From the NCBI GenBank assembly GCA_900290245.1, contig OKRB01000130.1:1-64000 (forward strand): a stretch of DNA of 64,000 nt. The letters are read 5' to 3'. Of this stretch, positions 1 through 8,806 are shown piece by piece. This DNA comes from Candidatus Sulfuritelmatomonas gaucii. Its GTDB lineage: Bacteria; Acidobacteriota; Terriglobia; Terriglobales; Acidobacteriaceae. Numbering within the stretch: the stretch's first letter is position 1; every line of letters begins with the position of its first letter. Made by a program: the position numbers and the translations under genes. The notes beneath the pieces were generated by a model. That model saw only the letters and a program-made list of their open reading frames with translations. It had not been told where the DNA came from and searched no databases.

Positions 1-215
1 CCTAGTTTACCCGAATGCGAAGTGGTACTCGCATGGCCCCTCGCGAAATCTCCTGCGATGATTTCTTCCAAGATGCATTGCGACGTGCTTCCCTCAGGAC
101 CAAGCTACACCGGCTCAGTTCCGAGTCATCGATTTTCGGGTCTCGGAGGAGAACCACAACCCTGATTTGGTCATAATCCTCATTCGACTCTGTCATCTTT
201 ACCATGCATTTCCGG

Positions 216-342
216 TCAGCCCCGGTAGGCCCGCAAGCGAGCCACGGCGACGTCCAGGGTCTCCAGCTTTTTGGCGAAGGCGAAGCGCACGGTTGTCTTC
301 CCCCGGCCCGGGGAGCTGTAGAAGCAGGAGAAAGCCGGGACC
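216..342 (-). pseudogene. Aminotransferase C-terminal remnant
   Basis: Read on the minus strand, this stretch gives GRGKTTVRFAFAKKLETLD followed by VAVARLRAYRG and a stop. That pattern, including the tail AFSCFY just before it, is what the last ~40 residues of class I/II aminotransferases of the methionine/kynurenine type look like. There is no start and no upstream body: the frame above about 342 loses the resemblance. I read it as the 3' scar of a deleted aminotransferase gene. The family call rests on pattern memory only. Confidence 0.45.
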
Positions 343-541
343 CTGGAGAGGAGGCTTTGATTTGCCCAGACCCGGAGGCAGAAGATCGTCCGGCAGGCTA
401 GCATGTGAAGGCCATATCACAACCTTGAATGCCATACATCACAGCAGATTGACCGCGGGCGGGCGTATGCGTGTGAATCTAAGTCGAAGATCAGTGCCGG
501 GAATACGGGATCCTCGCTCGAAGTATGGGCTAGGAAAAACT

Positions 542-625
542 GGAGTTGGCCCCGGCGTTTCGCTCGAGGAAGTGCTGGCCAAAACAGAAGCCCGGATTTG
601 TGCGGCTCAGGTGAAAGAGTTATGA
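542..625 (+). pseudogene. CoA-transferase beta-subunit C-terminal remnant
   Basis: The frame ends [17 protein letters not shown] plus eight residues and then TGA at 623-625. ScoB/AtoA-type CoA-transferase subunits finish with a very similar tail (APGV-x-xEEV-x-AKTEA). The stop overlaps the thiolase start as ATGA (622-625), the coupling expected between two genes of one operon. Upstream of about 542 no CoA-transferase body is visible, so most of the gene seems to be lost. The intact ScoB at 1992-2648 on the other strand has a different tail, so this is not a simple local duplicate. Confidence 0.4.
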
Positions 626-1797
626 AGACGGTTATCGTTACCGCAAAACGCACGCCCATTGGTACTTTCCTGGGGGCATTCGCTGATTTCTCCGCTGTTG
701 AGCTCGGCACCGTGGCCGCCAAAGCTGTTCTCGGCAACCTGCCGCCGCAGGACATCGCCGATGTTATCGTTGGGAATGTGCTGCAGGCCGGGCAAGGAAT
801 GAATATCGCCCGGCAAATTGCGATCCATGCCGGATTGCCGTTCAGCGTTCCGGCCCAGACCGTGAACCGTGTATGCGGCAGCGGCTTGCAGGCGGTAGTT
901 TCAGCAATACAGGCCCTCCAGGCGGGCGACGGACGCGTCTATCTCGCCGGAGGAACCGAGAATATGTCCACCGCGCCTTATCTTCTGCTCAAAGCGCGCT
1001 CCGGGTACCGCTACGGAAACGGCGAGTTGGTCGACGCCGCCATCAACGACGGCCTTACCGACCCATTCCACAAATGCGCCATGGGAGCGACGGCTGAAAA
1101 CATCGCTTCTTTTTGGAAGATCACCCGCGAAGACCAGGATGCCTTCGCCGCAGAAAGCCAGCGCCGCGCCTCTGCAGCCACCGATCGTGGAGCTTTCGCA
1201 GCCGAAATCATCCCGGTCGAAGTTCCCGCACGCAAGGGTTCAGTGACGGTAACCAAGGACGAGCACATCCGGCCGGGAACGACGGTGGAAACGCTAGCCA
1301 AGTTGCGCCCGGCTTTTCAGCCTCAGGGCGGCACCGTGACGGCGGGAAATTCCAGCGGACTCAATGATGGCGCCGCTATGCTGGTGGTTACCACCGAGGA
1401 GTATGCGCGGAACGCCGGATTGCCCGTTCTCGCCGAGGTGCTCTCCTATGCGACAGCCGGCGTAGACCCGGCCCACATGGGCATCGGCCCAGCGTTCGCG
1501 GTTCCGGCCGCCCTCCAGCACGCCGGACTGACACTGGCGGACATCGATCTCTTCGAATTGAACGAGGCCTTCGCCGCGCAATCCATTGCCGTGTTGCGGG
1601 AATTGAAGATCGATCCAGCAAAAGTCAATCCCTTGGGAGGGGCCATCGCGCTCGGCCATCCTATCGGCGCGTCGGGAGCGCGCGTGCTCGTCACGCTCAT
1701 CCATGCCCTGCGCGCTGCCAAGAAAGAGCTGGGCGCGGCGGGTCTTTGCATTGGCGGAGGGATGGGAATCGCCATGGTTGTGCGTGCGGCCGATTAA
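622..1797 (+). CDS. Acetyl-CoA C-acetyltransferase (thiolase)
   Basis: A 391-residue thiolase, the usual length for the biosynthetic family that condenses two acetyl-CoA to acetoacetyl-CoA or cleaves 3-ketoacyl-CoA. The nucleophile lies in RVCGSGLQA (Cys about 85). NEAFAAQS (about 310), [17 protein letters not shown] (about 340-357) and [10 protein letters not shown] near the end carry the other catalytic residues. The upstream TTG at 598 is in frame, but ATG 622 starts the canonical [14 protein letters not shown] and overlaps the preceding stop as ATGA. It opens the acyl-CoA island and faces scoAB. Exact chain-length preference cannot be read from the sequence. Confidence 0.95.
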   Translation: MKTVIVTAKRTPIGTFLGAFADFSAVELGTVAAKAVLGNLPPQDIADVIVGNVLQAGQGMNIARQIAIHAGLPFSVPAQTVNRVCGSGLQAVVSAIQALQAGDGRVYLAGGTENMSTAPYLLLKARSGYRYGNGELVDAAINDGLTDPFHKCAMGATAENIASFWKITREDQDAFAAESQRRASAATDRGAFAAEIIPVEVPARKGSVTVTKDEHIRPGTTVETLAKLRPAFQPQGGTVTAGNSSGLNDGAAMLVVTTEEYARNAGLPVLAEVLSYATAGVDPAHMGIGPAFAVPAALQHAGLTLADIDLFELNEAFAAQSIAVLRELKIDPAKVNPLGGAIALGHPIGASGARVLVTLIHALRAAKKELGAAGLCIGGGMGIAMVVRAAD

Positions 1798-1801
1798 ACT
1801 G

Positions 1802-1822
1802 CCGCTTCGAAAGCGGATTTTC
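1802..1822 (+). terminator. Weak hairpin after the thiolase gene
   Basis: CCGCTT (1802-1807) and AAGCGG (1811-1816) form a 6-bp stem with a 3-nt loop, followed by ATTTTC, six bases after the thiolase stop. The stem is short and the T run is imperfect, so termination is only a possibility. Confidence 0.3.
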
Positions 1823-1991
1823 GCGAGAGCGAGGCGGCGTTCTTGGAAAAGCAGAAGGCGAAATGGTGGAAGTGAGTGTTCGCTCTCTTCTCAAATAGAT
1901 TTGGCTGGCCCGCATCCCCAACAGCAGATGGCCACCACGGCGGGCACACTTTCAACTGCTTCGCTTGCGCGGCCTTGCTCAGGACGACAAG

Positions 1992-2648
1992 CTAATTTTG
2001 AACGGTGGCCATCGCTTCTTGAAAGCGCACTGGTGCGCCGGTGCGCTGCTCGACCATCTCGCGAGTAACGCCGTCAGCAAGCTCGACGACTTCGAATCCC
2101 GAAGGCGTGATGTCGAGCACGCAGAGATCGGTGATGACGCGATGGACAACGCCCTTGCCGGTGAGCGGCAGCTTGCACTCGGGCAGCAGCTTGGCGCTTC
2201 CGCCGGGGCCGTTGTGCTCCATGATGACGATGACGCGGTGGACGCCGCACACCAGATCCATGGCCCCGCCCATGCCTTTGACGCGCTTGCCGGGGATCAT
2301 CCAGTTGGCCAGGTCGCCCTTCTCAGAGACTTCCATTGCGCCGAGGATGGCGACATCGACGTGGCCGCCGCGGATCATGGCGAAAGAGTCGGCGCTGGAG
2401 AAGATGGAGGCACCGGGAAGGCAGGTTACCGTCTCCTTGCCGGCGTTGATCACGTCGGCGTCGACTTCGGAATCCAGCGGGAACGGGCCCACGCCGAGCA
2501 GACCATTCTCTGACTCCAGCGCAACCGTGATTCCCTCGGGAATATAGTTGCCGACCAGGGTGGGGATGCCGATACCGAGGTTGACGTAGTAGCCGTCCTT
2601 TAACTCACGGGCGGCGCGTGCGGCCATTTGCTGACGGGTCCATGGCAT
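1992..2648 (-). CDS. scoB: 3-oxoacid CoA-transferase subunit B
   Basis: A 218-residue beta subunit of the two-subunit 3-oxoacid CoA-transferase that moves CoA between succinyl-CoA (or an acyl-CoA) and acetoacetate. The motif ESENGLLG carries the glutamate (about residue 47) that forms the glutamyl-CoA thioester, and the glycine-rich [15 protein letters not shown] precedes it. Length is normal. It follows scoA on the same strand with an 83-nt gap, so the two are very likely co-transcribed. The gap contains a short period-7 repeat. The start is the ATG of MPWTRQQM, about 10 nt after GGAG. Confidence 0.93.
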   Translation of the reverse strand: MPWTRQQMAARAARELKDGYYVNLGIGIPTLVGNYIPEGITVALESENGLLGVGPFPLDSEVDADVINAGKETVTCLPGASIFSSADSFAMIRGGHVDVAILGAMEVSEKGDLANWMIPGKRVKGMGGAMDLVCGVHRVIVIMEHNGPGGSAKLLPECKLPLTGKGVVHRVITDLCVLDITPSGFEVVELADGVTREMVEQRTGAPVRFQEAMATVQN

Positions 2649-2655
2649 GAAAGGA

Positions 2656-2683
2656 AGCTCCTAGCTTTTAGCTCTTAGCTCGA
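2656..2683. repeat. Degenerate 7-bp tandem repeat (AGCTNNN)4
   Basis: Four consecutive heptamers AGCTCCT, AGCTTTT, AGCTCTT and AGCTCGA lie in the scoA-scoB gap. The fixed AGCT and drifting last three bases resemble the other period-7 loci in this window (48926-48953, 51154-51186). Confidence 0.6.
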
Positions 2684-2731
2684 CTTGTGGCGATCGAGGC
2701 GTCATTGGTTCAAGTTTTCTGTGATCGGTGA

Positions 2732-3460
2732 TCAGCCTTCGCGGACTGTGCGCCGCTCGATGCGTTTTTCGGGGTTGGGGTTGTGTACCAGCCGGTGAAC
2801 AAAGATGCCGGGCGTATGAATCTCGTCGGGATCGAGCTCGCCGGGCTCGACGATGATTTCGGCTTCGGCAATGGTGAGCTTGCCGCAGGTGGCGATCATG
2901 GGGTTGAAATTGCGCGCAGTGAGGCGGTAGACGAGGTTGCCGTATAGGTCGGCCTTCCAGGCTTTCACAAGAGCTACGTCGGCCACGATGCCGCGCTCGA
3001 GGACGTAGGTGTGGCCGTCGAATTCCTTGTGCTCCTTGCCTTCGGCAATCATCGTGCCCACGCCGGTGCGTGTGTAGAAGCCGGGAATGCCGGCGCCGCC
3101 GGCGCGCAGGCGTTCGGCGAACGTGCCCTGCGGCGAGAACTCGACCTCGAGCTCGCCCGTGATGAACTGGCGCTCGAATTCGGCATTCTCACCCACGTAA
3201 GTGGAGATCATTTTTTTGATCTGGTGCGTTTCAAGGAGCTGGCCGAGACCCCAGCCGTCGACGCCCGCATTGTTGCTGGCGACGGTGAGGTTACGCACGC
3301 CGGTATCGCGAAGAGCCTGGATGAGCGCTTCAGGAATTCCGCAAAGGCCAAAACCGCCGACGGCCAGCAACATGCCGTCGCGGACGACGCCGTCGAGGGC
3401 GGAGCGCGCGTCGGGGTAGAGCTTGTTGAGGCCGCGTGTGGAAGTTGCAACAGTCGCCAT
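2732..3460 (-). CDS. scoA: 3-oxoacid CoA-transferase subunit A
   Basis: A 242-residue alpha subunit that pairs with scoB just downstream. The signature GGFGLCGIPEALI lies around residue 35, followed by the N-N-A-G-V-D segment of the family. It binds CoA and completes the active site for activating acetoacetate, feeding the thiolase encoded opposite. Within scoAB the alpha subunit comes first, the usual order. Start ATG gives MATVATSTRGLNKLY. The 3' end is separated from scoB by 83 nt. Confidence 0.93.
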   Translation of the reverse strand: MATVATSTRGLNKLYPDARSALDGVVRDGMLLAVGGFGLCGIPEALIQALRDTGVRNLTVASNNAGVDGWGLGQLLETHQIKKMISTYVGENAEFERQFITGELEVEFSPQGTFAERLRAGGAGIPGFYTRTGVGTMIAEGKEHKEFDGHTYVLERGIVADVALVKAWKADLYGNLVYRLTARNFNPMIATCGKLTIAEAEIIVEPGELDPDEIHTPGIFVHRLVHNPNPEKRIERRTVREG

Positions 3461-3798
3461 AGGATCACACTCGCTCTCTGTCCTGGCTTACGATGCCGGG
3501 CTAGAAGGTTATGCTAAGAACCGCGAGGCCAAGGAGACTCTCTGTTGTCTCTGCGGCATTCGGGGTTCAATGCAAGGGAGATACGGCAATCACGCTATCG
3601 CAACTTGAGGACAGCTGCCTTATTTCCCCACAGTTTCCGTTTTGTTTTTTCTGCGAACCAATATACCCCCATTTGCCTTCGCCCGCTTATCTTTTTTGCA
3701 TCCGTTTCCATTTGTGGCAGCAGAAGTTCTTCCAACCACTGGAACGGGGGCCACGGGAGGGAGTGGCGCCCGTTTAAGTCGGCGCGTGCGGTTGGAGG
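3461..3798. other. Gap between ptb and scoA
   Basis: This 338-nt stretch separates two minus-strand genes and should hold the scoA promoter. I found no convincing -35/-10 pair, hairpin or short gene in it. The overlapping small open frames on both strands look like chance. Confidence 0.5.
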
Positions 3799-4785
3799 CT
3801 AGACCGTCACTGCTGAATGGGTGGCGTAGTGGAGCAGAACGGCCACTGCGCAACTGGTAAGGCGGGTTTCCGCCGAGTCCGCCCGGCTGGTGAGAATGAT
3901 GGGTACGCGGGCGCCGAGGACGATGCCAGCCAGCTGTGCGCCGCACAGGTATTGCAACTGCTTGACCAGCATGTTGCCGCTCTCGAGATCGGGGACGACG
4001 AGGATATCGGCCCGGCCAGTAACGGGCGAGGCCAGCTTCTTGATGCCTGCGGCCTTCACGCTGACGGCAGTATCAAATGCAAGAGGCCCGTCGAGGATGC
4101 CGCTGGTGATCTGGCCGCGGTCGGCCATCTTGCAGAGGGCGGTGGCGTCGAGGGTGGACTTGATCTTGGAGTTCACCGTCTCGACCGCCGACAGCAGGGC
4201 GACCTTGGGCTCGGGGATGCCGAGAGCGTGGGCAAGATCGATGGCATTCTGGACGATGTCGATCTTGTCTTCGAGCTTGGGAGTGATGTTGATGACCGCG
4301 TCGGTGACGAGCAGCGTGCGGGCGTAGGCCGGCGTATCCACAATAAAGACATGGCTAATGCGGCGGGCGGTGCGCAGACCGGTATCGCGGGGCATGCCGG
4401 CCTTCATGAGCGCGTCGGTGTGCAGGCTGCCCTTCATCATGGCCTGGGCATTGCCGGAGCGGCACATGGCTACACCCAACTCAGCGGCCTTGAACTCGCT
4501 TTCGGCATCGAGAATGGGATAAGCGCTGATGTCAACACCAATCTTCGCGGCCAGCACTGTCATTGCGGCTTCGTCGCCGATGAGTATGGGCTCGATGAGG
4601 CCCTCGAATGTGGCTTCGACCGCGCCGCGGAGGGCCACCTCCGACAGTGGCCAGACGACCGCCGTGGTGATGGCCGGCAGACTCTTGCAGCGCTCGATGA
4701 ATCTGTGAAAGACATGATAGTCGGCGGGATGGCCGACCAGCGAGTCAACGGTAATGCCTTCAGCCAGGAGAGCCAGATCGCTCAT
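3799..4785 (-). CDS. ptb: Phosphate butyryl/acetyltransferase
   Basis: A 328-residue member of the phosphate acetyl/butyryltransferase family, which exchanges CoA for phosphate on short acyl groups (butyryl-CoA + Pi to butyryl phosphate + CoA). MMKGSLHTDALMKA (about 127), RISHVFIVDTPAY and the later DGPLAFDTAVS are typical of Ptb rather than of long Pta. There is no fused N-terminal domain. A GGGAGAAG ribosome site precedes MSDLALL. It is divergent from a second Ptb-domain gene at 5207. No butyrate or acetate kinase is in the window, so the acyl phosphate must be used by a kinase encoded elsewhere. Confidence 0.88.
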   Translation of the reverse strand: MSDLALLAEGITVDSLVGHPADYHVFHRFIERCKSLPAITTAVVWPLSEVALRGAVEATFEGLIEPILIGDEAAMTVLAAKIGVDISAYPILDAESEFKAAELGVAMCRSGNAQAMMKGSLHTDALMKAGMPRDTGLRTARRISHVFIVDTPAYARTLLVTDAVINITPKLEDKIDIVQNAIDLAHALGIPEPKVALLSAVETVNSKIKSTLDATALCKMADRGQITSGILDGPLAFDTAVSVKAAGIKKLASPVTGRADILVVPDLESGNMLVKQLQYLCGAQLAGIVLGARVPIILTSRADSAETRLTSCAVAVLLHYATHSAVTV

Positions 4786-4904
4786 GTGTATCTTCTCCCA
4801 GGCGCGCAGCCAACTGCTGGCGAACCTTACGGTTTATTTTCGCGCCACGGCACTCGTTGCGGAAGACGATTTACTCCGCCTTACGCCCTCTCAGGCTGAA
4901 CCAC

Positions 4905-4926
4905 TAGGCGGTCCAAGAGCCGCCTA
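4905..4926. promoter_or_regulatory. Inverted repeat in divergent ptb promoter region
   Basis: TAGGCGG and CCGCCTA form a perfect 7-bp inverted repeat with an 8-nt centre, placed between the divergent ptb genes. It could be an operator read by a dimeric regulator, or an RNA hairpin in the ptb leader. No T run follows on either strand. Confidence 0.35.
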
Positions 4927-5003
4927 ACTCACTGAGAGTCAAATGCCGGACTCCAGGTGCGCGGAGGCGAATCCGAAAGTGGAGCAGTCGCAACCGGAAT
5001 CTC

Positions 5004-5031
5004 TTGACAACAAATTCGCGGCGATTATACG
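5004..5031 (+). promoter_or_regulatory. Sigma70-type promoter for the MaoC-Ptb fusion gene
   Basis: A perfect -35 TTGACA (5004-5009) is followed after 16 bp by TATACG (5026-5031). Transcription would begin near 5038, leaving a leader of about 170 nt before the ATG at 5207. Confidence 0.55.
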
Positions 5032-5206
5032 CCCGTTTGCCTCGGAGCGTTCCAATTGCAAGGATCCAGCGTTGAAAAATGAGATTCCGATTCTATTCCC
5101 AGGTAGCTGGCGTCCGTGATTGCAGTCACGTTGGGCTGTGCTCCGAGAGAATACGATGGCATTCAGCCTACACATCGGCCGGCGCTGGAGTGGGAAAGGA
5201 ACTTCA

Positions 5207-6607
5207 ATGAATCTGGGATTTATTGAGAACAAGACATACGACGAGATTTCAGTTGGCGACACAGCCAGGACGGAGCACGTTTTGACCACGGAAGACGCGA
5301 TGGCGTGGGCCTCGATTTCCGGATTCACCGCCGTTCTGGACTCTGAAGGACTCATCGATCGCGCCGTGAGCAGCATGCTTCCGACAGGACCAAACATGTG
5401 GTGTGCTTCGCTCATCTCCGGTCTTTTCGCCACGAATCTACCTGGGCCTGGATGCTCACTGACGAGCGTGTCGCTCACGTTCCATAATCGCATCCGTGTC
5501 GGAGAACGCATCCTGGTCAAAGTCGAGGTTACGGCCAAGGACGATTCTACAAAGACGGTTATATTCGATTGCGAGGCAAGCAATGACGCCAGCGCGTCCG
5601 TCTTTACGGGCACTGCACAGCTCATTGCACCCGTGGAAAAGCTGCGCTTGTCCACACTCCCGGTACCCAAACTCATTGTGAACAATCCCCATCGTCACCA
5701 CCTCGGTTTCATCGCGCGTGCAGCTTCCAAGCCGGCTGTGAAAACCGCGATCGTCTGGCCGTGCGACGAACTATCTCTCGGAGGCGCTATCCAGGCATAC
5801 AAAGATGGGTTGATTGTTCCGGTTCTTGTGGGTTCTGAAGCGGCGATCCGCAACATTGCCGGAACGATGCAACTTGACTTGGGATCCATCCCGATCGTTG
5901 ACGTCGACGTTAGCCGCGATGCCGCCATCCGGGCTGTTGAGATGGCTCGTAAAGGCGAGGTCCAAATGCTCATGAAGGGCTCGCTGCAGACAGAAGAACT
6001 CATGAAAGCTGTGGCCTCACGCGAGGGAGGATTGCGCACCGGGCGGCACATCAGCCACGTATTCGCTTTGGATGTTCCGTCCTATCACAAGACCCTGTTC
6101 GTTACTGATGCGGCTGTCAACATCGAGACGGACCTGGAAACCAAGATAGACATTCTGCAGAATGCCATCGACATGATGGTCGAACTTGGGGTCGTGAACC
6201 CGAAGGTGGCAATCCTGTCGGCGGTCGAGTCGGTTACCCCGGCCATTCCCTCCACGCTCGATGCCGCCGCCCTTTGCAAGATGGTCGAACGCGGACAGAT
6301 TACCGGAGCCATTGTCGATGGTCCGCTCGCATTCGATAATGCCATTTCAAGCGACGCCGCACGGATCAAGAAGATCAAATCGCCGGTCGCAGGAGACCCT
6401 GATCTTCTCATGGTTCCCAATCTGGAGGCCGGAAATATCCTCTTCAAGGAGCTTCAGTACCTGGCCGGAGCGCTGGCGGCCGGAGTTGTAGTGGGAGCCA
6501 AGGTTCCGGTAGTTCTCACCGGCCGCGCGGACGGAGAACAGGCTCGAATGGCAAGTTGCGCCCTCGGCATCCTGCTTGCGAAGCCAGCACCCGATCTGGA
6601 AGGCTAG
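5207..6607 (+). CDS. MaoC-like hydratase / phosphate acyltransferase fusion
   Basis: A 466-residue two-domain enzyme. Residues 1-150 form a MaoC-like hotdog domain (YDEISVGDTA near the start, TFHNRIRVGERILVKVEV later), a fold used by (R)-specific enoyl-CoA hydratases. Residues 160-466 form a complete phosphate acetyl/butyryltransferase domain with MLMKGSLQTEELMKA, RHISHVFALDVPSYHKT and DGPLAFDNAIS. The architecture matches proteins annotated as bifunctional enoyl-CoA hydratase/phosphate acetyltransferase. An in-frame GTG lies upstream at 5120, but ATG 5207 has GGGAAAGGA at the right distance. The expected hydratase Asp/His pair in the MaoC half is not obvious to me, so that half may be structural. 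Confidence 0.85.
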   Translation: MNLGFIENKTYDEISVGDTARTEHVLTTEDAMAWASISGFTAVLDSEGLIDRAVSSMLPTGPNMWCASLISGLFATNLPGPGCSLTSVSLTFHNRIRVGERILVKVEVTAKDDSTKTVIFDCEASNDASASVFTGTAQLIAPVEKLRLSTLPVPKLIVNNPHRHHLGFIARAASKPAVKTAIVWPCDELSLGGAIQAYKDGLIVPVLVGSEAAIRNIAGTMQLDLGSIPIVDVDVSRDAAIRAVEMARKGEVQMLMKGSLQTEELMKAVASREGGLRTGRHISHVFALDVPSYHKTLFVTDAAVNIETDLETKIDILQNAIDMMVELGVVNPKVAILSAVESVTPAIPSTLDAAALCKMVERGQITGAIVDGPLAFDNAISSDAARIKKIKSPVAGDPDLLMVPNLEAGNILFKELQYLAGALAAGVVVGAKVPVVLTGRADGEQARMASCALGILLAKPAPDLEG

Positions 6608-6735
6608 TATGAGAGAAATGCTAATCCCTGATACTTGCCAGCGGTGGCGCTCCGATTTTTCTGAAAGCTGTGACCCAAGGTGTCAGGATCAGCCGCTGCG
6701 CTGGAGTAGAATGCGCAGCAGCCGATGGCAGGATC

Positions 6736-8622
6736 TCAGAAGGTGAATGTGGGGCCCAATTCCTCGTGAATGTCGTTCCACTCCCGCGACCGGACGCCTT
6801 TAAAGAGCGGCAGGGGTTCTTCGGCGTTGGCGTGGGTGGTGAAGAGCGACTGCTCGTACGAGAACATGACCCACTTATTGAGCCTGTAGTTGAGCGTGCC
6901 TACGAGCATCGTGCTCACATGCCGGGTTCCCTGCAACTTATCGATGTCTCGCGCTTTAGCCTGATCAACGCCATAAAGACCATAGATGGACCAACCGGCG
7001 TTGCGGCCCGTGGGATTGACATTGAAGATGCGGGAGAGCGGGAGGCCCAGTTGTGCGAAGCCGCCCGCGGCGCGAACCGGGCGTTCGGGTGCAACCACCT
7101 GCTTCCCACTCGCGTTGGTGCCGAGCACAATGTCCGATGCGCCATCTAAAGAGGCGACGGTAGCCAAATTGGTCAGGCCGCCGGTGTCGCTAAAGAAGGA
7201 GTAAAGTTGCCCGCCGAAAAACCAGCGGAGATCGCTGCCGCCGTAAGTCTTGCCTGTCAGCGTGAACCAGCGTGTAGGCAATTGCCACTCGGCGGTCCAA
7301 CCATCCTGTGTGCTGCTTGCGCTTACGCCGTCAGGAAACGTGGCCTGATAGGGCGCGGGAACTGCCGAACCCAGGGCATTGGCAGTGCGCTCACCTTTGA
7401 AGCCGCTGAAGATGAGCTGTGCGGGAGCAACTCCGGCCGCGGGGTCTAGCTGCCATTGGCCAACCAGGCGTCCCTGAATCTCGAGACGGTTCGAGTCCGG
7501 TCCCTGGCGCTCGCCGTAACCGAGCTGCTCTGAGACGTTGGCTGCACTTGGTGGAAGACCTGAACCCGGCAGGTCGATGGCAAACTCCGGCATGATCGAG
7601 AATCCGCTGAATTTGTGCGTATAGCCAACGCGCATCTGCGGATCGCGCTCCCAAAGGCCGCCGAACTCACCGCCAGCGAGGGTCAACTCAACCATGTTGA
7701 CGAGTGTTGAAGAGCCATAGATTGTCCAGTCCTGCCCAGCGAGCGCCGAAAATGTATTCTTGTCGTCAAAGTGGTAATCCAACCTGCCCCATGCGACGCG
7801 GAGCGAAGGGTTGCTGGAGCGAATACTGGAGAGATTGCGATTATCTGAGCGGTTGAAGTTACCCTCGAAGTCCATTTCGATCCTGCCCGTGATGCTCCAC
7901 TTCGGATTGGGATCGATCCACGCGAAGTTCACGCCCAAGCGGCTGCTGCGCGCCTTGACGTGGAACTCTGGAGATCCATTAGGGGGGGTGTCGGTAAGAA
8001 AGCCGGAGAGTGGAAAATCATCTCCGTTGGGAGAAGAACTGTCTTCAATCCCGGTCAATCTGATAAATCCATAGGGAGCAAAACCGACCCCCTCCGCCCT
8101 GAATGCAGGTTCGATGCCGGTGCGCGAAATCCCATTCACGGGGAACTGGCGAATGGGCACGAGCGCCTCATTGATCGCCTGGGACGGGGACTTCTCCGCG
8201 ACGGACGCCGCAGGAGCTTGTGAACGGGGGTTGACCAACGGCTGTCTGAGTTCCGCAGTAGCTGAGGTGAGAGCGCCCGCGACCTGCGCGGCTGGCGCAC
8301 CGGCTGAAGCCGGCATCGCAGGAGCGGGCAGCCTTTCGGCAATTTGTGCATACTCGTCATTCGAGAGAACGCCTTTGTCGAAAAGGATGCGGGCCATCAG
8401 ATCTTCGGCCTGCTGCGGCGTAGCCACCCCATCGATCTGCTTCATATCGTCGGACGTGAGAATGCCTTTGCGGAGCAGGATCTCTGCCAGCGGATCGTGG
8501 GGCTTTGCGGCGTCCTGCTGTGCCTTTGCTGGCGTGCAAAGTACTGCAAACAGCACCAGAATCAGCAGAAAGAATGAAAGAAGCCGGAGACGAAAAGACA
8601 AGTTACAAGAAGAACCATTCAT
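6736..8622 (-). CDS. Outer-membrane porin, DcaP-like
   Basis: 628 residues with a signal peptide (LLSFFLLILVLFAVLCTPAKAQQ). The mature N-terminus has two copies of a helix-turn motif, LLRKGILTSDDMKQID and ILFDKGVLSNDEYAQI, then a Pro/Ala linker. From about residue 165 the sequence alternates like a beta-barrel: GFIRLTGIEDSS, FHVKARSSRLGVNF, GRIEMDFEGNF, and it ends in an aromatic THTF-like terminus (ELGPTFTF), the sorting signal of outer-membrane barrels. The barrel resembles DcaP porins, which take up small organic acids. Its place in the acyl-CoA island suggests import of a carboxylate substrate, which is inference. Confidence 0.7.
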   Translation of the reverse strand: MNGSSCNLSFRLRLLSFFLLILVLFAVLCTPAKAQQDAAKPHDPLAEILLRKGILTSDDMKQIDGVATPQQAEDLMARILFDKGVLSNDEYAQIAERLPAPAMPASAGAPAAQVAGALTSATAELRQPLVNPRSQAPAASVAEKSPSQAINEALVPIRQFPVNGISRTGIEPAFRAEGVGFAPYGFIRLTGIEDSSSPNGDDFPLSGFLTDTPPNGSPEFHVKARSSRLGVNFAWIDPNPKWSITGRIEMDFEGNFNRSDNRNLSSIRSSNPSLRVAWGRLDYHFDDKNTFSALAGQDWTIYGSSTLVNMVELTLAGGEFGGLWERDPQMRVGYTHKFSGFSIMPEFAIDLPGSGLPPSAANVSEQLGYGERQGPDSNRLEIQGRLVGQWQLDPAAGVAPAQLIFSGFKGERTANALGSAVPAPYQATFPDGVSASSTQDGWTAEWQLPTRWFTLTGKTYGGSDLRWFFGGQLYSFFSDTGGLTNLATVASLDGASDIVLGTNASGKQVVAPERPVRAAGGFAQLGLPLSRIFNVNPTGRNAGWSIYGLYGVDQAKARDIDKLQGTRHVSTMLVGTLNYRLNKWVMFSYEQSLFTTHANAEEPLPLFKGVRSREWNDIHEELGPTFTF

Positions 8623-8806
8623 ACTGGAATTTCCTTTTTCAACTCGAAATCCTGATGCTGAACAGCAACTAGCGCGCGCTTCAGAACAGAAATTGCACCG
8701 ACGCTGGGCACTCTGGCCCGAACTGCGACATCAGACGACACAGAAACGGGCGGCGCCAAGAGCACAACTCTTGCCGCCTATCTTCTTAAAAGGCAGGGAC
8801 GTAGCC

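Noticed and set aside
1-205. 67-codon minus-strand frame at the left edge
   Set aside because: No family likeness or ribosome site. It may be part of the debris around the aminotransferase tail, but I cannot support a gene.
3817-4899. 360-codon plus-strand frame
   Set aside because: It is antisense to the convincing ptb gene. Its sequence is rich in Gly/Asp/His with no motif, a typical shadow.
7480-7500. tRNA-like GGTTCGAGTCC
   Set aside because: It lies inside the porin coding sequence, and no acceptor stem or anticodon arm surrounds it.
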